Part shown: piece by piece, positions 24,321 to 33,277 of the stretch
How positions within the stretch are numbered: the first letter of the stretch is position 1
Layout: each line of letters starts with the position of its first letter
NCBI GenBank assembly: GCA_041576815.1
Contig: JBFGKE010000013.1
Location: 18,534 to 82,533 of the forward strand
DNA: 64,000 nucleotides
Origin: SG8-38 sp041576815
GTDB lineage: Bacteria > Myxococcota_A > Polyangia > Polyangiales > Houyiibacteriaceae
Direction of reading: 5' to 3'
Made by a program: the position numbers and the translations under genes
The notes under the pieces: generated by a model
What the model was told of the DNA's origin: nothing
Database searches by the model: none
The model's input: only the letters and a program-made list of their open reading frames with translations

Positions 24321-26946
24321 CGAGGACCTCGACTGTGCCCGCATCTCCATCCAAACGCACGATGTCGCCATCACGCAGAGAGCGCGTGGCGTTTGGCACG
24401 TTGACCACGGCGGGAACCCCGTACTCCCGGAGGATGATCGCCGCGTGCGAAAGTGGGCCGCCGAGCTCGGTCACGACCCCCGCGGCCGCGAGAAACAGGG
24501 GCGCCCAGCCCGTATCGGCGGCAGCGACGACCAACACCTCGCCATCCGAAAAATCCGTGGCCTGCGAAGGGTCTCGGAGCACGCGGACTCGACCCTCGGC
24601 CACGCCCCGGCTCGCAGCGAGGCCGTGCATGCGCTTGGCCCTGGACACGAAAGCCTCATCATCCGGCGGAAATCCGACGAAAGTCGCGGGCGGCTCGGGA
24701 AGCGCGCGGTTGCGTTCGTATTCGAGCCGGCGCCGCTGGACGCGCATCGCAACCCGCTCGTTCTGGTCGTACAGTACCCGTCGAAGCTCGGCCAAGGTCA
24801 AGAAGAACGCGGCGTCGGGCCCCGCTTCGGGCTCGCGCGCCTCGACGCGCCTCGACGCCTCCAGGGCGACACGACGAAACATACCGAGCACCTCCACCAC
24901 GTGACCCCGGAGGTGCTCGCGCATGCGTGTGAAGCGCCGCGCCACGTCGAGGAGCTTTTTGACTGCAGGGCGAATCGGCAGCGGTACGCTCTTGGCGAGC
25001 TGCTCCTCGGCGTGCTGGCGCGCGAGGTGGAGCGCACGCTCGCGAGCTTCGAGATCGACCGAGCCGCGCAAATGCGAGCGGAGCGCCGCAAACATGAGCG
25101 TCGGGTCCTCAGACCACCTGGGCGCTGCGATCTCGGCTTCGCGAACACCCCGGTATCCGTACTCGTCGAGGAAATCGCGGAGCGCGTCGCGCGTCCGGCT
25201 GGCGGGCAAGCTGGGCACATCGAGCTCCGAGAGGCTCGTTTGCCGGATGTGCTCGGCAACCTCGGGCTCGCCGCGGGCGAGCTGTGCGATCCGCCATAGT
25301 GCAACGCCCGGCTGTGCGCTCGAGACGTCCTGCAGACCAGACAGCAAGTCACGATAGAAGCCGGAGCCTTGGTCCTCCGCAAACGTCCGAAGCAGGGCGT
25401 TCAGTACCAGGACGGCCGTGAGCAGGTTGGCGTAGGCGGTCAGCATGATCGACCCCGTTTCGTCGAGCAGATGCTCGACGTCCCCGAGCATGCGATCCAG
25501 ACCGCTCGGTTCGAGAAGGCGGAGGTCGACCTCTTGGATTCGCCCGCGCTCTTCCGTGTAATAGCTCTCGAAGTCGTCGATGCGCGCCTGCAGCCGAAAA
25601 TTTTCACCCACGTAGCGCGACACGGTCTGCGGCAGGCGGAGAAGAAAGCGGGTCGAGCTGCGCTCCGCGACGACGTCGTCGAGCTCCGTCGCGTACTCGC
25701 CGCCACCAAGCCGGACGAGCGTCGAGGGATGAATCCAGGGGACCTGCGACATGATCGCGCTGAGCTCGGTCAAATTCAGATAGATGCGACCCCGAAAATC
25801 GCCGACGAGCTCCGCATCTCGAGGCACGGTGCAGCCAAGCGCGCCGAAAGCACGTCGAAACCCGAGATCGCTGAACTGGCTCAGCACCGACCAGGTGAAC
25901 GGTGTGGCCACGCCGGGCAGCGCCTCTCCGACGTTCGCGTTCGTCCACACGATCTTTCGCCGGTCCCAGGGGCGATCGCGACCAGACGAGCGGCGATTGC
26001 GAAAGTTCGGAACGATGATCGGACGAGCCTGCAGCACGTACACCTGCTCGGACGCCATCGCCCATTCGACGTCTCGTGCATCACGGAAGTGGCTCTCGAT
26101 TCGACTCGCCAGGTCGCTTAGCGTCAGCAGCTGCTGCTCACTGAGCGCGGATTGCACCCGCAGGTCCGCTGGAACGTCTTCTTCGCGAACACCGCCCATC
26201 GGCTCTAGGACGGTCTGGATGGCTTTGGCGCCGATGATTCGATCGCGGAGCTGACCCGTGGCCTTGTCGATGCGATACGTATCCGGTGTGACCCGGCCGT
26301 CGACGACCGAGCTGCCGAGGCCGTAGGCGGCGTTCACGACGATTTCGCCAGCATCGCCGGTGAGGGGGTTCGCTGTGAAAAGCACACCGGAAACTTCGGC
26401 GGGCACCATCGCTTGAATCACGATGCCGACGGAGACGGGTACCTCCTCGCCGAGCGTGCGCAGGTAAGAAAGCACACGCGGTCGAAAGATGCTCGACCAG
26501 CAGGCGCTGATCGCATCGAGCACGTCGTCGTCGCTTTTCAGGTTGAGCAGCGTGGAGTGCATCCCGGCCGCCGATGCACCCTCTTGATCCTCGTGCATTG
26601 CCGACGAGCGCACCGCGAAGCCGGTGGCGCCTTCACGTCTCATCGCGAGCAGCGCATCGTGGACACTTCGAACGACATCCTCGGGCAGGGTGGCCGCGCG
26701 CACGCGCTCAGCGATCGATTCGAGGCGTGCCGCCGGCACGTGCGGGCTCCGGAGCAACGCCCGCGGTCGATCCGCGATCTCCAATACGCTCGAAAAAAAC
26801 GAGTCGCCTACCCAGCCCGGCATCGCGTAGGCGGCGGGCACGGCGAACCCGGCCCGAGCGAGCGCGGCCAAACCGCGTGCCTTGCCACCATAGCCGGACG
26901 CCCGTCTGGGAACGACCGATTCAATTCGCTTCAGTACCCGCGGCAT
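24313..26946 (-). CDS. PEP-synthase-like phosphotransferase (ATP-binding plus phospho-histidine domain)
   Basis: The 877-residue protein has an N-terminal PPDK-type ATP-grasp domain (GGKARGLAALARAGFAVPAAY; FAVRSSAMHEDQEGASAAGMH; VSGVLFTANPLTGDAGEIVV), a long middle helical region (about 330-780) and a C-terminal swivelling phospho-histidine domain with GGPLSHAAIILREYGVPAV (His834). The PEP/pyruvate-binding TIM barrel of PEP synthase is missing. This domain order and length match rifampicin phosphotransferase and related enzymes of unknown substrate. The real substrate cannot be told from sequence. Its stop overlaps the following pseudouridine synthase gene. Confidence 0.8.
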   Translation of the reverse strand: MPRVLKRIESVVPRRASGYGGKARGLAALARAGFAVPAAYAMPGWVGDSFFSSVLEIADRPRALLRSPHVPAARLESIAERVRAATLPEDVVRSVHDALLAMRREGATGFAVRSSAMHEDQEGASAAGMHSTLLNLKSDDDVLDAISACWSSIFRPRVLSYLRTLGEEVPVSVGIVIQAMVPAEVSGVLFTANPLTGDAGEIVVNAAYGLGSSVVDGRVTPDTYRIDKATGQLRDRIIGAKAIQTVLEPMGGVREEDVPADLRVQSALSEQQLLTLSDLASRIESHFRDARDVEWAMASEQVYVLQARPIIVPNFRNRRSSGRDRPWDRRKIVWTNANVGEALPGVATPFTWSVLSQFSDLGFRRAFGALGCTVPRDAELVGDFRGRIYLNLTELSAIMSQVPWIHPSTLVRLGGGEYATELDDVVAERSSTRFLLRLPQTVSRYVGENFRLQARIDDFESYYTEERGRIQEVDLRLLEPSGLDRMLGDVEHLLDETGSIMLTAYANLLTAVLVLNALLRTFAEDQGSGFYRDLLSGLQDVSSAQPGVALWRIAQLARGEPEVAEHIRQTSLSELDVPSLPASRTRDALRDFLDEYGYRGVREAEIAAPRWSEDPTLMFAALRSHLRGSVDLEARERALHLARQHAEEQLAKSVPLPIRPAVKKLLDVARRFTRMREHLRGHVVEVLGMFRRVALEASRRVEAREPEAGPDAAFFLTLAELRRVLYDQNERVAMRVQRRRLEYERNRALPEPPATFVGFPPDDEAFVSRAKRMHGLAASRGVAEGRVRVLRDPSQATDFSDGEVLVVAAADTGWAPLFLAAAGVVTELGGPLSHAAIILREYGVPAVVNVPNATRSLRDGDIVRLDGDAGTVEVLGA

Positions 26947-27040
26947 CCCGACCGACAGGTTCTAGCGCACCGCTGCGGGGGCGGCATGCTGGGGTCATGG
27001 ACGGCGAGGGGCCCGAGCGCTATGAGCGGAGGTGTGGGTG

Positions 27041-28447
27041 ATGGACGACGATCATTTTCATGATCAATGCGGCGTGTTTGGTGTCTTCGGGGCCGATGAG
27101 GCCTCGAATCTGGCGTACCTCGGCCTTCACTCGCTGCAGCACCGCGGACAGGAAGCGGCCGGCATCGTGTCGAGCAATGGCGAGCAGCTTTTCGTACACC
27201 GCGGCATGGGGCTGGTTCAAGACGTCTTCACAGCCGCCCAGCTCGAACGCCTGCCCGGCAACAGCGCGATCGGACACGTGCGCTACACCACCGCCGGGGG
27301 AAGCCACATCAAGAACGCGCAGCCGCTCGCCGTCGACAGCGGCCACGGCGCCCTCGCCGTGGCCCACAACGGCAACCTCACCAACGGCATCGCCCTCCGT
27401 CATCAGCTCGAAAACGACGGCTCCATTTTCGCCTCCGACAGTGACACGGAGGTCTTGGTTCACCTGATCGCGCGCTCGAAAGCGACTTCGACCGTCGACC
27501 GCGTGGCCGATGCGCTTCACCAGGTCGAGGGGGCATACTCGCTGGTGTTCCTCTCGCCTGGTGAAATGGTGGCCGTGCGCGACCCCTACGGGTTCCGCCC
27601 GCTCTGCCTAGGAAAGCTCGGAGACGCCTTCGTGATCGCCTCGGAACCACCGGCGTTTCAACTGATCGGCGCGGAGTTCCTCCGCGACGTCGAGCCCGGC
27701 GAGATGATCGTCATCGACGACTCTGGAATGCGCAGCCTGCGGCCGTTTCGAACCGACCCGGAGCGGCGGTACATGTGCATCTTCGAGTACGTCTACTTCG
27801 CACGCCCCGACGCTTCGTTCGACGGCATCAGCGTGTACGAAGCCCGCAAGCGCATGGGCCATGCGCTGGCCGAAGACCAGCCTGTCGATGCAGATGTGGT
27901 CGTGCCGGTTCCGGACAGTGGCGTCGCGGCAGCGCTCGGGTATGCCGAAGCGACCGGGCTTCCCTTCGAGCTCGGGTTGATCCGGAGCCACTACGTCGGT
28001 CGAACGTTCATCGAGCCCGCCCAGTCGATTCGACATTTCGGTGTTCGCCTGAAGCTCCATCCCGTGCAGAGCGTTCTCCAGGGCAAGCGCGTCGTCGTGA
28101 TCGACGATTCGATTGTTCGCGGGACGACCAGCCGCAAGATCGTCAAGATGATCCGCGACGCGGGCGCGCGTGAGGTCCACCTGCGCATCAGCTCGCCTCC
28201 GACGATCTGGCCCTGTTTCTACGGCATCGACACGCCTACGCGCGAAGAGCTGATCGCCGCGCACCACACGGTGGACGAGGTCAACGAGTACGTGACGGCC
28301 GATAGCCTCGGCTACCTGTCGCTCGATGGCCTGAAACGCGCCGTCGGCGGCGAGGGCTTCTGCAGCGCCTGCTTCAGCGGCCGCTACCCCATCCCAATCA
28401 CCGACGACGGCGCCCAAAGAAAGCAGCTCCCCCTGGTGGGCGTATAG
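27041..28447 (+). CDS. purF: Amidophosphoribosyltransferase
   Basis: This enzyme makes 5-phosphoribosylamine from PRPP and glutamine, the first step of purine synthesis. The 468-residue protein has a short propeptide MDDDHFHDQ before the nucleophile Cys10 (CGVFGVFG). It also has the glutaminase motifs and the PRPP loop VVVIDDSIVRGTTSRKIV. Cysteines in CIFEYVYFA, WPCFYGID and GFCSACFSGRYP match the iron-sulfur ligands of the B. subtilis-type enzyme, so an oxygen-sensitive cluster is expected. ATG 27041 has GGAGG eight bases upstream, better than GTG 27032. It is separated from purH and purD by about 10 kb. Confidence 0.95.
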   Translation: MDDDHFHDQCGVFGVFGADEASNLAYLGLHSLQHRGQEAAGIVSSNGEQLFVHRGMGLVQDVFTAAQLERLPGNSAIGHVRYTTAGGSHIKNAQPLAVDSGHGALAVAHNGNLTNGIALRHQLENDGSIFASDSDTEVLVHLIARSKATSTVDRVADALHQVEGAYSLVFLSPGEMVAVRDPYGFRPLCLGKLGDAFVIASEPPAFQLIGAEFLRDVEPGEMIVIDDSGMRSLRPFRTDPERRYMCIFEYVYFARPDASFDGISVYEARKRMGHALAEDQPVDADVVVPVPDSGVAAALGYAEATGLPFELGLIRSHYVGRTFIEPAQSIRHFGVRLKLHPVQSVLQGKRVVVIDDSIVRGTTSRKIVKMIRDAGAREVHLRISSPPTIWPCFYGIDTPTREELIAAHHTVDEVNEYVTADSLGYLSLDGLKRAVGGEGFCSACFSGRYPIPITDDGAQRKQLPLVGV

Positions 28448-28471
28448 AACGGGGTCAGGCACCTCTTTTAG
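28448..28471 (+). repeat. Solitary GGGGTCAGGCACC-type repeat
   Basis: Directly after purF is AACGGGGTCAGGCACCTCTTTT. I recall this motif as recurring in intergenic spacers of deltaproteobacteria and planctomycetes, often paired with an inverted copy and with REP-type (Y1) transposases. Only one half is seen here, in a 29-base gap between convergent genes. Family membership is from memory and unverified. Confidence 0.4.
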
Positions 28472-28476
28472 CCTTC

Positions 28477-29331
28477 TCAGTGGGTCTGCAGCCACTTGAG
28501 GATTGCTGCGTTGGCCTCCGTCGGGCGTTCGAGGTGGAGGAAGTGGCCGGCTTCGGTCAGGGTCACGCTCTCGAAGAGCGCGCTGAAGTATTTCTCTTGT
28601 CCGCGCGCCATGTCGGGGACCATACAGCCGTCGCGCTCGCCGTGCAGATAGAGCGTCGGAACGACGATGGGTCCCTTCGACAAGACCGCTCGAAGCTCGC
28701 GGAGCTGCTTCGGTGAGCTGAGCGAACGGTAGTACCGGAGGGGCGTTAGCCTGCTGGATCGCAGGCAGGTCTTGACCTCGTCGAGGTAGTCGGCGCCAGG
28801 GTCGAATCCCGGCGACCATGCCCGCCACAGGCGCTCGACGAAACGGTAGTCACCGAACCGCACGACCGGCCCTGAAATCACCGGAAGCGCAAACAAGCCG
28901 ATGTAAGCACTGTGTCGAAGCTGCTTGGGATGTCGCTCCAGATTCGACTCGATGGCCAAGAGGTGGGGGATCGCCAGCATTGCAGCCGCGCGCAAAAGGT
29001 CGGGACGAAGCGCAGCTGCGAGCTGCGTGACGACGGCGCCCCAATCGTGCCCGACGATGCGCACGGGACGCCCGTGCGACAGCTCCTCGGCGAGCTGCAA
29101 CACCGATTGGGTGACGGTCAGCGCGTCAAACGGCCCGATGAGCGACGAAGGCGCGTACCCCGGAAGCCACGGACAGACGACCTGATAGCCCGCGGCAACG
29201 AGCTCCGGCGCCAGCTTGCTCCAGGTCCGGGGGATGTCGGGAAAACCATGGAGGCAGAGCACGAGGGGAGCGCCTTGCTCACCAGTAGACAGGTAAGAGA
29301 TCCCTGCTCGTTCCGATCGGTGTCGACGCAT
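28477..29331 (-). CDS. Alpha/beta hydrolase
   Basis: The 284-residue protein has the alpha/beta hydrolase fold with LVLCLHGFPDIPRTW (oxyanion-hole HGFPD), the nucleophile elbow position VGHDWGAVV, where the nucleophile is Asp, and a C-terminal HFLHLERP with the catalytic His. The HGFP and GHDWG motifs are those of epoxide hydrolases and haloalkane dehalogenases. An ester-like covalent intermediate on Asp is therefore likely, but the substrate is unknown. ATG 29331 gives the usual short N-terminus; the frame is open much further, over the next gene. It is 10 bases downstream of the amidohydrolase gene. Confidence 0.85.
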   Translation of the reverse strand: MRRHRSERAGISYLSTGEQGAPLVLCLHGFPDIPRTWSKLAPELVAAGYQVVCPWLPGYAPSSLIGPFDALTVTQSVLQLAEELSHGRPVRIVGHDWGAVVTQLAAALRPDLLRAAAMLAIPHLLAIESNLERHPKQLRHSAYIGLFALPVISGPVVRFGDYRFVERLWRAWSPGFDPGADYLDEVKTCLRSSRLTPLRYYRSLSSPKQLRELRAVLSKGPIVVPTLYLHGERDGCMVPDMARGQEKYFSALFESVTLTEAGHFLHLERPTEANAAILKWLQTH

Positions 29332-29341
29332 TTCGAGGAGC

Positions 29342-30055
29342 TTACGAGAAGAAGCTGGCAAGTGCCTCCGCGAGCCTCGACGAAAATTCATCATCGACGA
29401 CCAGGTCCTGCCGAGCCTCGATCTCGAGGGCCTGCCGCCCAAACTGCCGCGCGTGTCGAACGGCCGAATATGCGAGCCCATCTTTGCCGGACCAAGGCTC
29501 GTTCGCCAGGACGTGAAAGCCAGCCTGTTCGAGATGCCCGAGAAGCTGGAGCGCGACCTCCTCCTCGTCGTAGTCGAAAAGAACCCCCAGCTCCAAAACC
29601 CGAGCGTCGCCCTCATAGTTGTCCGTGAAGGTGTGGATCGAGAAGACCGTATCACCTCGGCTTCGCTCGACCATGGCGCTGACGGCCTCGTGATAAGGCC
29701 GGTACAGGTCATCGATGCGGCGCTGGCGATCGGTCTCCAAGAGCGCCTCGTTGAGGTGCACGGTTTTCCCATCGGCGTTCCGCCGAAAGAGCGTGTCCGA
29801 ATCGAGAGGACGGTTCGGGTCGATCAAGAGGCGTGAGAACCGCGAGAGCACCGCAGGCGCGTTCATGAAACGGGCGACCTTTCGGGTGAGCTCCGCGGCG
29901 CCGATGTCGCTGGCCCAGTGGGTGTCGACCATCCAGCGGTCTTGCGCCGGCCACACCCAGGGCTCCGGAAGTGCAGCAGAAGCATGCTCGCAGGTGAACA
30001 CCACGCGACCTCCAAAATCGCCATCGAGCTCCTCGACCGGGTGATGTGTGCTCAT
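29342..30055 (-). CDS. N-formylglutamate amidohydrolase family protein
   Basis: The 237-residue protein matches the N-formylglutamate deformylase family, which hydrolyses N-formyl-L-glutamate to formate and glutamate in histidine breakdown or related formamides. Landmarks are VVFTCEHASAALP near the start, DTHWASDIGAAEL, SRLLIDPNRPL and VFSIHTFTDN, with Glu and His ligands for zinc. No other histidine-degradation gene is nearby, so the substrate could differ. ATG 30055 is used; upstream sequence in the same frame overlaps the divergent gene at 30098. Confidence 0.82.
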   Translation of the reverse strand: MSTHHPVEELDGDFGGRVVFTCEHASAALPEPWVWPAQDRWMVDTHWASDIGAAELTRKVARFMNAPAVLSRFSRLLIDPNRPLDSDTLFRRNADGKTVHLNEALLETDRQRRIDDLYRPYHEAVSAMVERSRGDTVFSIHTFTDNYEGDARVLELGVLFDYDEEEVALQLLGHLEQAGFHVLANEPWSGKDGLAYSAVRHARQFGRQALEIEARQDLVVDDEFSSRLAEALASFFS

Positions 30056-30097
30056 GTTCGGAATTGTAAGCGAGGTCTCACAAAGTCGAGCCCCTTG

Positions 30098-30577
30098 ATG
30101 ACACTGAACGACTGCGCTGTATACTCCAAAACGAAGCCGGTCGGGGGCGGCGGAAAAGAACAGCCCGTGCCCCATCCCGACGAAGAACTCGAGCTCTCTG
30201 GAAGCCCGCGGCGGCGCGCGAGCCACTTCAGAAAAAAGCGCCGAGACAGCACGACGAAGCTCATCAAGGCGCCGCGCGATGCTTCGCCGGATTCGAGCGA
30301 CGTGCGAGAAGTTGTGCGAGCTTCTCACACGCGTCATGAGCAGTGGAGCGACGTGGCCAACCCTGCCCCGAGTCTCCCCGATCCGCCGCTACATCGCCCG
30401 GTCCCTCCACCGGCTCCACTTCCCGTGGAAAGCAACGGCAAGAACACCACAAGCCCGGGTTGGCTCGAAGATCGCAAGCGCCGCAAGCGGATGGAAGACA
30501 TCGTCGGCACGATCGGCCTCGCGCTGATGGTCACCGCCATGCTCATCGCCATGTGGCTGCGCATGACGGGGGGGTAG
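30098..30577 (+). CDS. Tail-anchored hypothetical protein
   Basis: The 159-residue product is not recognised. The first 125 residues are polar, basic (RRRASHFRKKRRDS) and proline-rich (PLHRPVPPPAPLP), with no signal peptide. A single hydrophobic helix near the C-terminus (IVGTIGLALMVTAMLIAMWL, 134-153) ends in RMTGG. This layout suggests a tail-anchored protein with its bulk in the cytoplasm. ATG 30098 is divergent from the amidohydrolase gene by 42 bases. Composition is low-complexity, so the coding call is moderate. Confidence 0.5.
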   Translation: MTLNDCAVYSKTKPVGGGGKEQPVPHPDEELELSGSPRRRASHFRKKRRDSTTKLIKAPRDASPDSSDVREVVRASHTRHEQWSDVANPAPSLPDPPLHRPVPPPAPLPVESNGKNTTSPGWLEDRKRRKRMEDIVGTIGLALMVTAMLIAMWLRMTGG

Positions 30578-30695
30578 ATCCGGGGGGTGTTGGGGGTTGC
30601 GGGATTGGTTGCGTGGTCTGGTTTAATTACATCCGACCCGCCCGGACGCCTTCGGCGGTCGGTTGGAGGCAACCTGGACGTACGCCGCGCGCTCG

Positions 30696-32408
30696 CTAGA
30701 ACTCCGGGCGGTCCTGGTGCTGTCCGAATACGTCTCGGAAGACGTCGCAGATCTCCTGCTCGGTGCAGTACGCCTTGGCTGCCTCGACGATGCTCGGCAT
30801 CACGTTCCGGTCGGAGCGGCAGGCGTCGGCGATGGCCGCTAGAGCCTGGCCCACGGCGGCATCGTCGCGCTCCGCCTTGACTCGTTTCAAGCTCTCGACC
30901 TGCTCTCTTTGAATCGACTCGTCGATGCGCAACATCGGGATGTCCGGCTGCTCGTCCTGCTCGTACTTGTTGACGCCGACCACGGTTTTTTCGCCGCTTT
31001 CGATCTGCTGCTGGAGCCTGTATGCGGAGGCGGCGATTTCACGCTGCGGGTAGCCTCGCTCGACAGCCTCGACCATGCCGCCGAGCTCGTCGATCTTGTC
31101 GATGTAGCCCATCGCCTCCTCTTCGAGGCGGTTCGTCATCCATTCGACGAAGTAGCTGCCGGCCAAGGGGTCGATCGTGTTGGCGACGCCGGACTCTTCG
31201 GCGATGATCTGCTGGGTACGCAACGCGACGGTGACGGCCTCTTCGGTCGGCAGCGCAAACGTCTCGTCGAGACTGTTGGTATGGAGCGACTGCGTGCCCC
31301 CGAGCACGGCTGCGAGCCCCTGAAGTGCGACGCGGGCGACGTTGTTGTACGGCTGCTGCGCCGTCAGCGACACGCCTGCCGTCTGCGCGTGTGTCCGGAG
31401 CATGAGGGAGCGCGGGTTCTTCGGGTCGAATCGGGACTTCATCAGCCGTGCCCACATGCGCCGCGCCGCCCGGAACTTGGCCACCTCTTCGAAGAAATCG
31501 CTGTGCACATCGAAAAAGAAGGAAAGTCGCGGAGCAAACTCATCCACATCGAGACCACGCTCGACCGCCCACTTCACGTACTCGAGGCCGTCGGCGATGG
31601 TAAACGCGAGCTCTTGTGCGGCCGTCGAGCCCGCTTCGCGAATGTGATAGCCGCTGATGCTCACGCTGTTCCACCGAGGCACCTCTTTCGCGCAAAACTC
31701 GATCGAGTCGGTGACGATGCGCATGGCGGGCCGCGGAGGCACCACCCAGGCGTGCTGCGCGATGAACTCCTTCAAGCAGTCGTTTTGCACGGTGCCGCCG
31801 ATCTTGTCGCGCGGGACGCCGCGCTTGTCGGCCAACGCCACGTAGAAACCGAGCAGAACCGCCGCCGGCCCGTTGATGGTCATCGACGTCGTGACTTTGT
31901 CGAGAGGAATTCCGTCGAAGAGGATCTCCATGTCGCGAAGCGTGTCGACGGCGACGCCCACCATCCCGACTTCGCCGAGGGAGCGCGGCGAGTCGCTGTC
32001 GTACCCCATGAGGGTTGGGAAGTCGAAAGCGGTCGAAAGCCCCGTCTGCCCTTGTTCGAGCAAGTAGCGGAATCGCTCGTTGGTTTGCCGCGGGGTTCCA
32101 AAGCCGGCGAACATCCGCATCGTCCACAGGCGCCCCCGATACATGGTCGGTTGAACCCCGCGGGTATAAGGGAACTGGCCCGGGAACCCGAGGTCTCTGC
32201 GATAGTCCCCCGCAATGTCGGCCGGTGTGAGCAGGTCCGGCACCTCCATGTCGCTCAAGGTGGCGAAGCGCTCTTTGCGCAACGGCCGACGCGACACGGC
32301 TCCGTGCACTTGCTCGGCGCGCCACGTCGCTGCCTCCTCGCGCAACGGGTCGTGGTCGCCCTTGGGCGGCGAGTCTGGTGGGATCTTTTCGGCCGGGTCC
32401 GCCGTCAC
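30696..32408 (-). CDS. Acyl-CoA mutase large subunit, isobutyryl-CoA mutase-like
   Basis: This B12-dependent mutase subunit shifts a carbonyl-CoA group on a short acyl chain. The 570-residue protein covers only the TIM-barrel substrate domain (FPYTRGVQPTMYRGRLWTM; GLSTAFDFPTLMGYDSD; SISGYHIREAG; LHTNSLDETFALP). The cobalamin-binding domain is absent, so a separate small subunit is needed; none is in this window. Aligned with Propionibacterium methylmalonyl-CoA mutase, Tyr89 is Phe100 and Arg207 is Gln218. That pair is typical of isobutyryl-CoA mutase and not of methylmalonyl-CoA mutase. The GTG at 32408 follows AGGAGG by four bases. The TPR gene upstream ends 11 bases before. Confidence 0.85.
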   Translation of the reverse strand: MTADPAEKIPPDSPPKGDHDPLREEAATWRAEQVHGAVSRRPLRKERFATLSDMEVPDLLTPADIAGDYRRDLGFPGQFPYTRGVQPTMYRGRLWTMRMFAGFGTPRQTNERFRYLLEQGQTGLSTAFDFPTLMGYDSDSPRSLGEVGMVGVAVDTLRDMEILFDGIPLDKVTTSMTINGPAAVLLGFYVALADKRGVPRDKIGGTVQNDCLKEFIAQHAWVVPPRPAMRIVTDSIEFCAKEVPRWNSVSISGYHIREAGSTAAQELAFTIADGLEYVKWAVERGLDVDEFAPRLSFFFDVHSDFFEEVAKFRAARRMWARLMKSRFDPKNPRSLMLRTHAQTAGVSLTAQQPYNNVARVALQGLAAVLGGTQSLHTNSLDETFALPTEEAVTVALRTQQIIAEESGVANTIDPLAGSYFVEWMTNRLEEEAMGYIDKIDELGGMVEAVERGYPQREIAASAYRLQQQIESGEKTVVGVNKYEQDEQPDIPMLRIDESIQREQVESLKRVKAERDDAAVGQALAAIADACRSDRNVMPSIVEAAKAYCTEQEICDVFRDVFGQHQDRPEF

Positions 32409-32419
32409 GATGCCTCCTG

Positions 32420-32938
32420 TCAGTTCTTTACCGTGTCCTCGGCGCCGGGAAAAGGCAAGACCTCGCCACGAATGACCTGGAGCATGCCTTCGACCTCGAG
32501 CGCCACTTCGAGCTCGGGATCCGTTTGGAGAAAGCGTTCGAGATAGCGCTTCGCCGCTTGGTTCTCGCCCTTTTGGAAATGCGAAGCTCCAACGAGAAAG
32601 AGCCCGTCGCTGTCGTCTTCGCGTTTCTGCAAGACCCGTTGCCCCATGCGAATCGCTTTGTCGTACTCCCCGAGCATGCGAAGCGCCTGCCCTGCTCCAA
32701 CCATCGCGCCGACGTAGTCGGGTGCGAGGCTGAGAGCTTCGACGTAGCTCTTGAGCGCCTCGCGATACGCCTGTTTCTCGAAATAGGCGTGGCCGAGAAA
32801 GTGAAATGCGTATTCGTTTTTCGGGTCGAGACGCGACACGCGCAAGAGCTCGTCGATCGCACGATCGATGTCGCCCCCGTGCAGAAGCTCCATTCCCTCT
32901 TCGACTGCCTCCCAGCGGGCCGACTCGATCGCGTTCAC
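32420..32938 (-). CDS. TPR-repeat protein
   Basis: The 172-residue protein consists of tetratricopeptide repeats: units at about 10-43, 44-77 (AFHFLGHAYFEKQAYREALKSY), 78-111 (VGAMVGAGQALRMLGEYDKA) and 112-146. There is no signal peptide or membrane helix, so it should be cytosolic and act in protein-protein contacts. It lies in a run of four same-strand genes (34639 to 30696) ending with the mutase and is followed by it after 11 bases. Partner unknown. Confidence 0.8.
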   Translation of the reverse strand: MNAIESARWEAVEEGMELLHGGDIDRAIDELLRVSRLDPKNEYAFHFLGHAYFEKQAYREALKSYVEALSLAPDYVGAMVGAGQALRMLGEYDKAIRMGQRVLQKREDDSDGLFLVGASHFQKGENQAAKRYLERFLQTDPELEVALEVEGMLQVIRGEVLPFPGAEDTVKN

Positions 32939-32947
32939 GATCGATCC

Positions 32948-33265
32948 TCAGTCGCGCTTGCCGTAGTCGATCGAGCCTGCGCGAGTTCGGTCGCGCGGCC
33001 GAACGCCAGACGCTAGGGTGCCGAGCGCCAACACGAGGAAGAGCACCCCGCCGATCAAAAGGGTCGCGCCCATCAGCTGGCGGTTGTCGAGCACCCAGTA
33101 GCAGATCCCTGCAAGGGCCAACGTCAGCAGTGCGACCGCAGCAGACAGTTGGAGCTGCAACCGACGGCGCCGCTCGGCGTGCGCCTCGGCTTCGCGCTTC
33201 GCTTCCTTGGCCGCCCTGGCGCGCTCCTTGCGAGCTTGGCGCCGATCGTTCTGTTTCTTCGCCAT
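32948..33265 (-). CDS. Small membrane protein with basic coiled-coil N-terminus
   Basis: The 105-residue product begins with a highly charged helix rich in Lys, Arg, Ala and Glu (about 1-35) and then has two membrane helices (LSAAVALLTLALAGICYWVL and LMGATLLIGGVLFLVLALGTL) with a basic C-terminal tail. Function unknown. It lies between two TPR genes on the same strand with 9- and 12-base gaps, so it is probably co-transcribed with them. Confidence 0.7.
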   Translation of the reverse strand: MAKKQNDRRQARKERARAAKEAKREAEAHAERRRRLQLQLSAAVALLTLALAGICYWVLDNRQLMGATLLIGGVLFLVLALGTLASGVRPRDRTRAGSIDYGKRD

Positions 33266-33277
33266 GGGTGAAGCATA

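Noticed and set aside
24313..26946. Calling the 877-residue protein a rifampicin resistance gene
   Set aside because: Domain layout agrees, but the drug-binding pocket could not be verified; related proteins have other or unknown substrates.
30909..32546. A 545-codon plus-strand open frame
   Set aside because: Lies fully antisense to the mutase gene, which has clear family motifs and a ribosome binding site.
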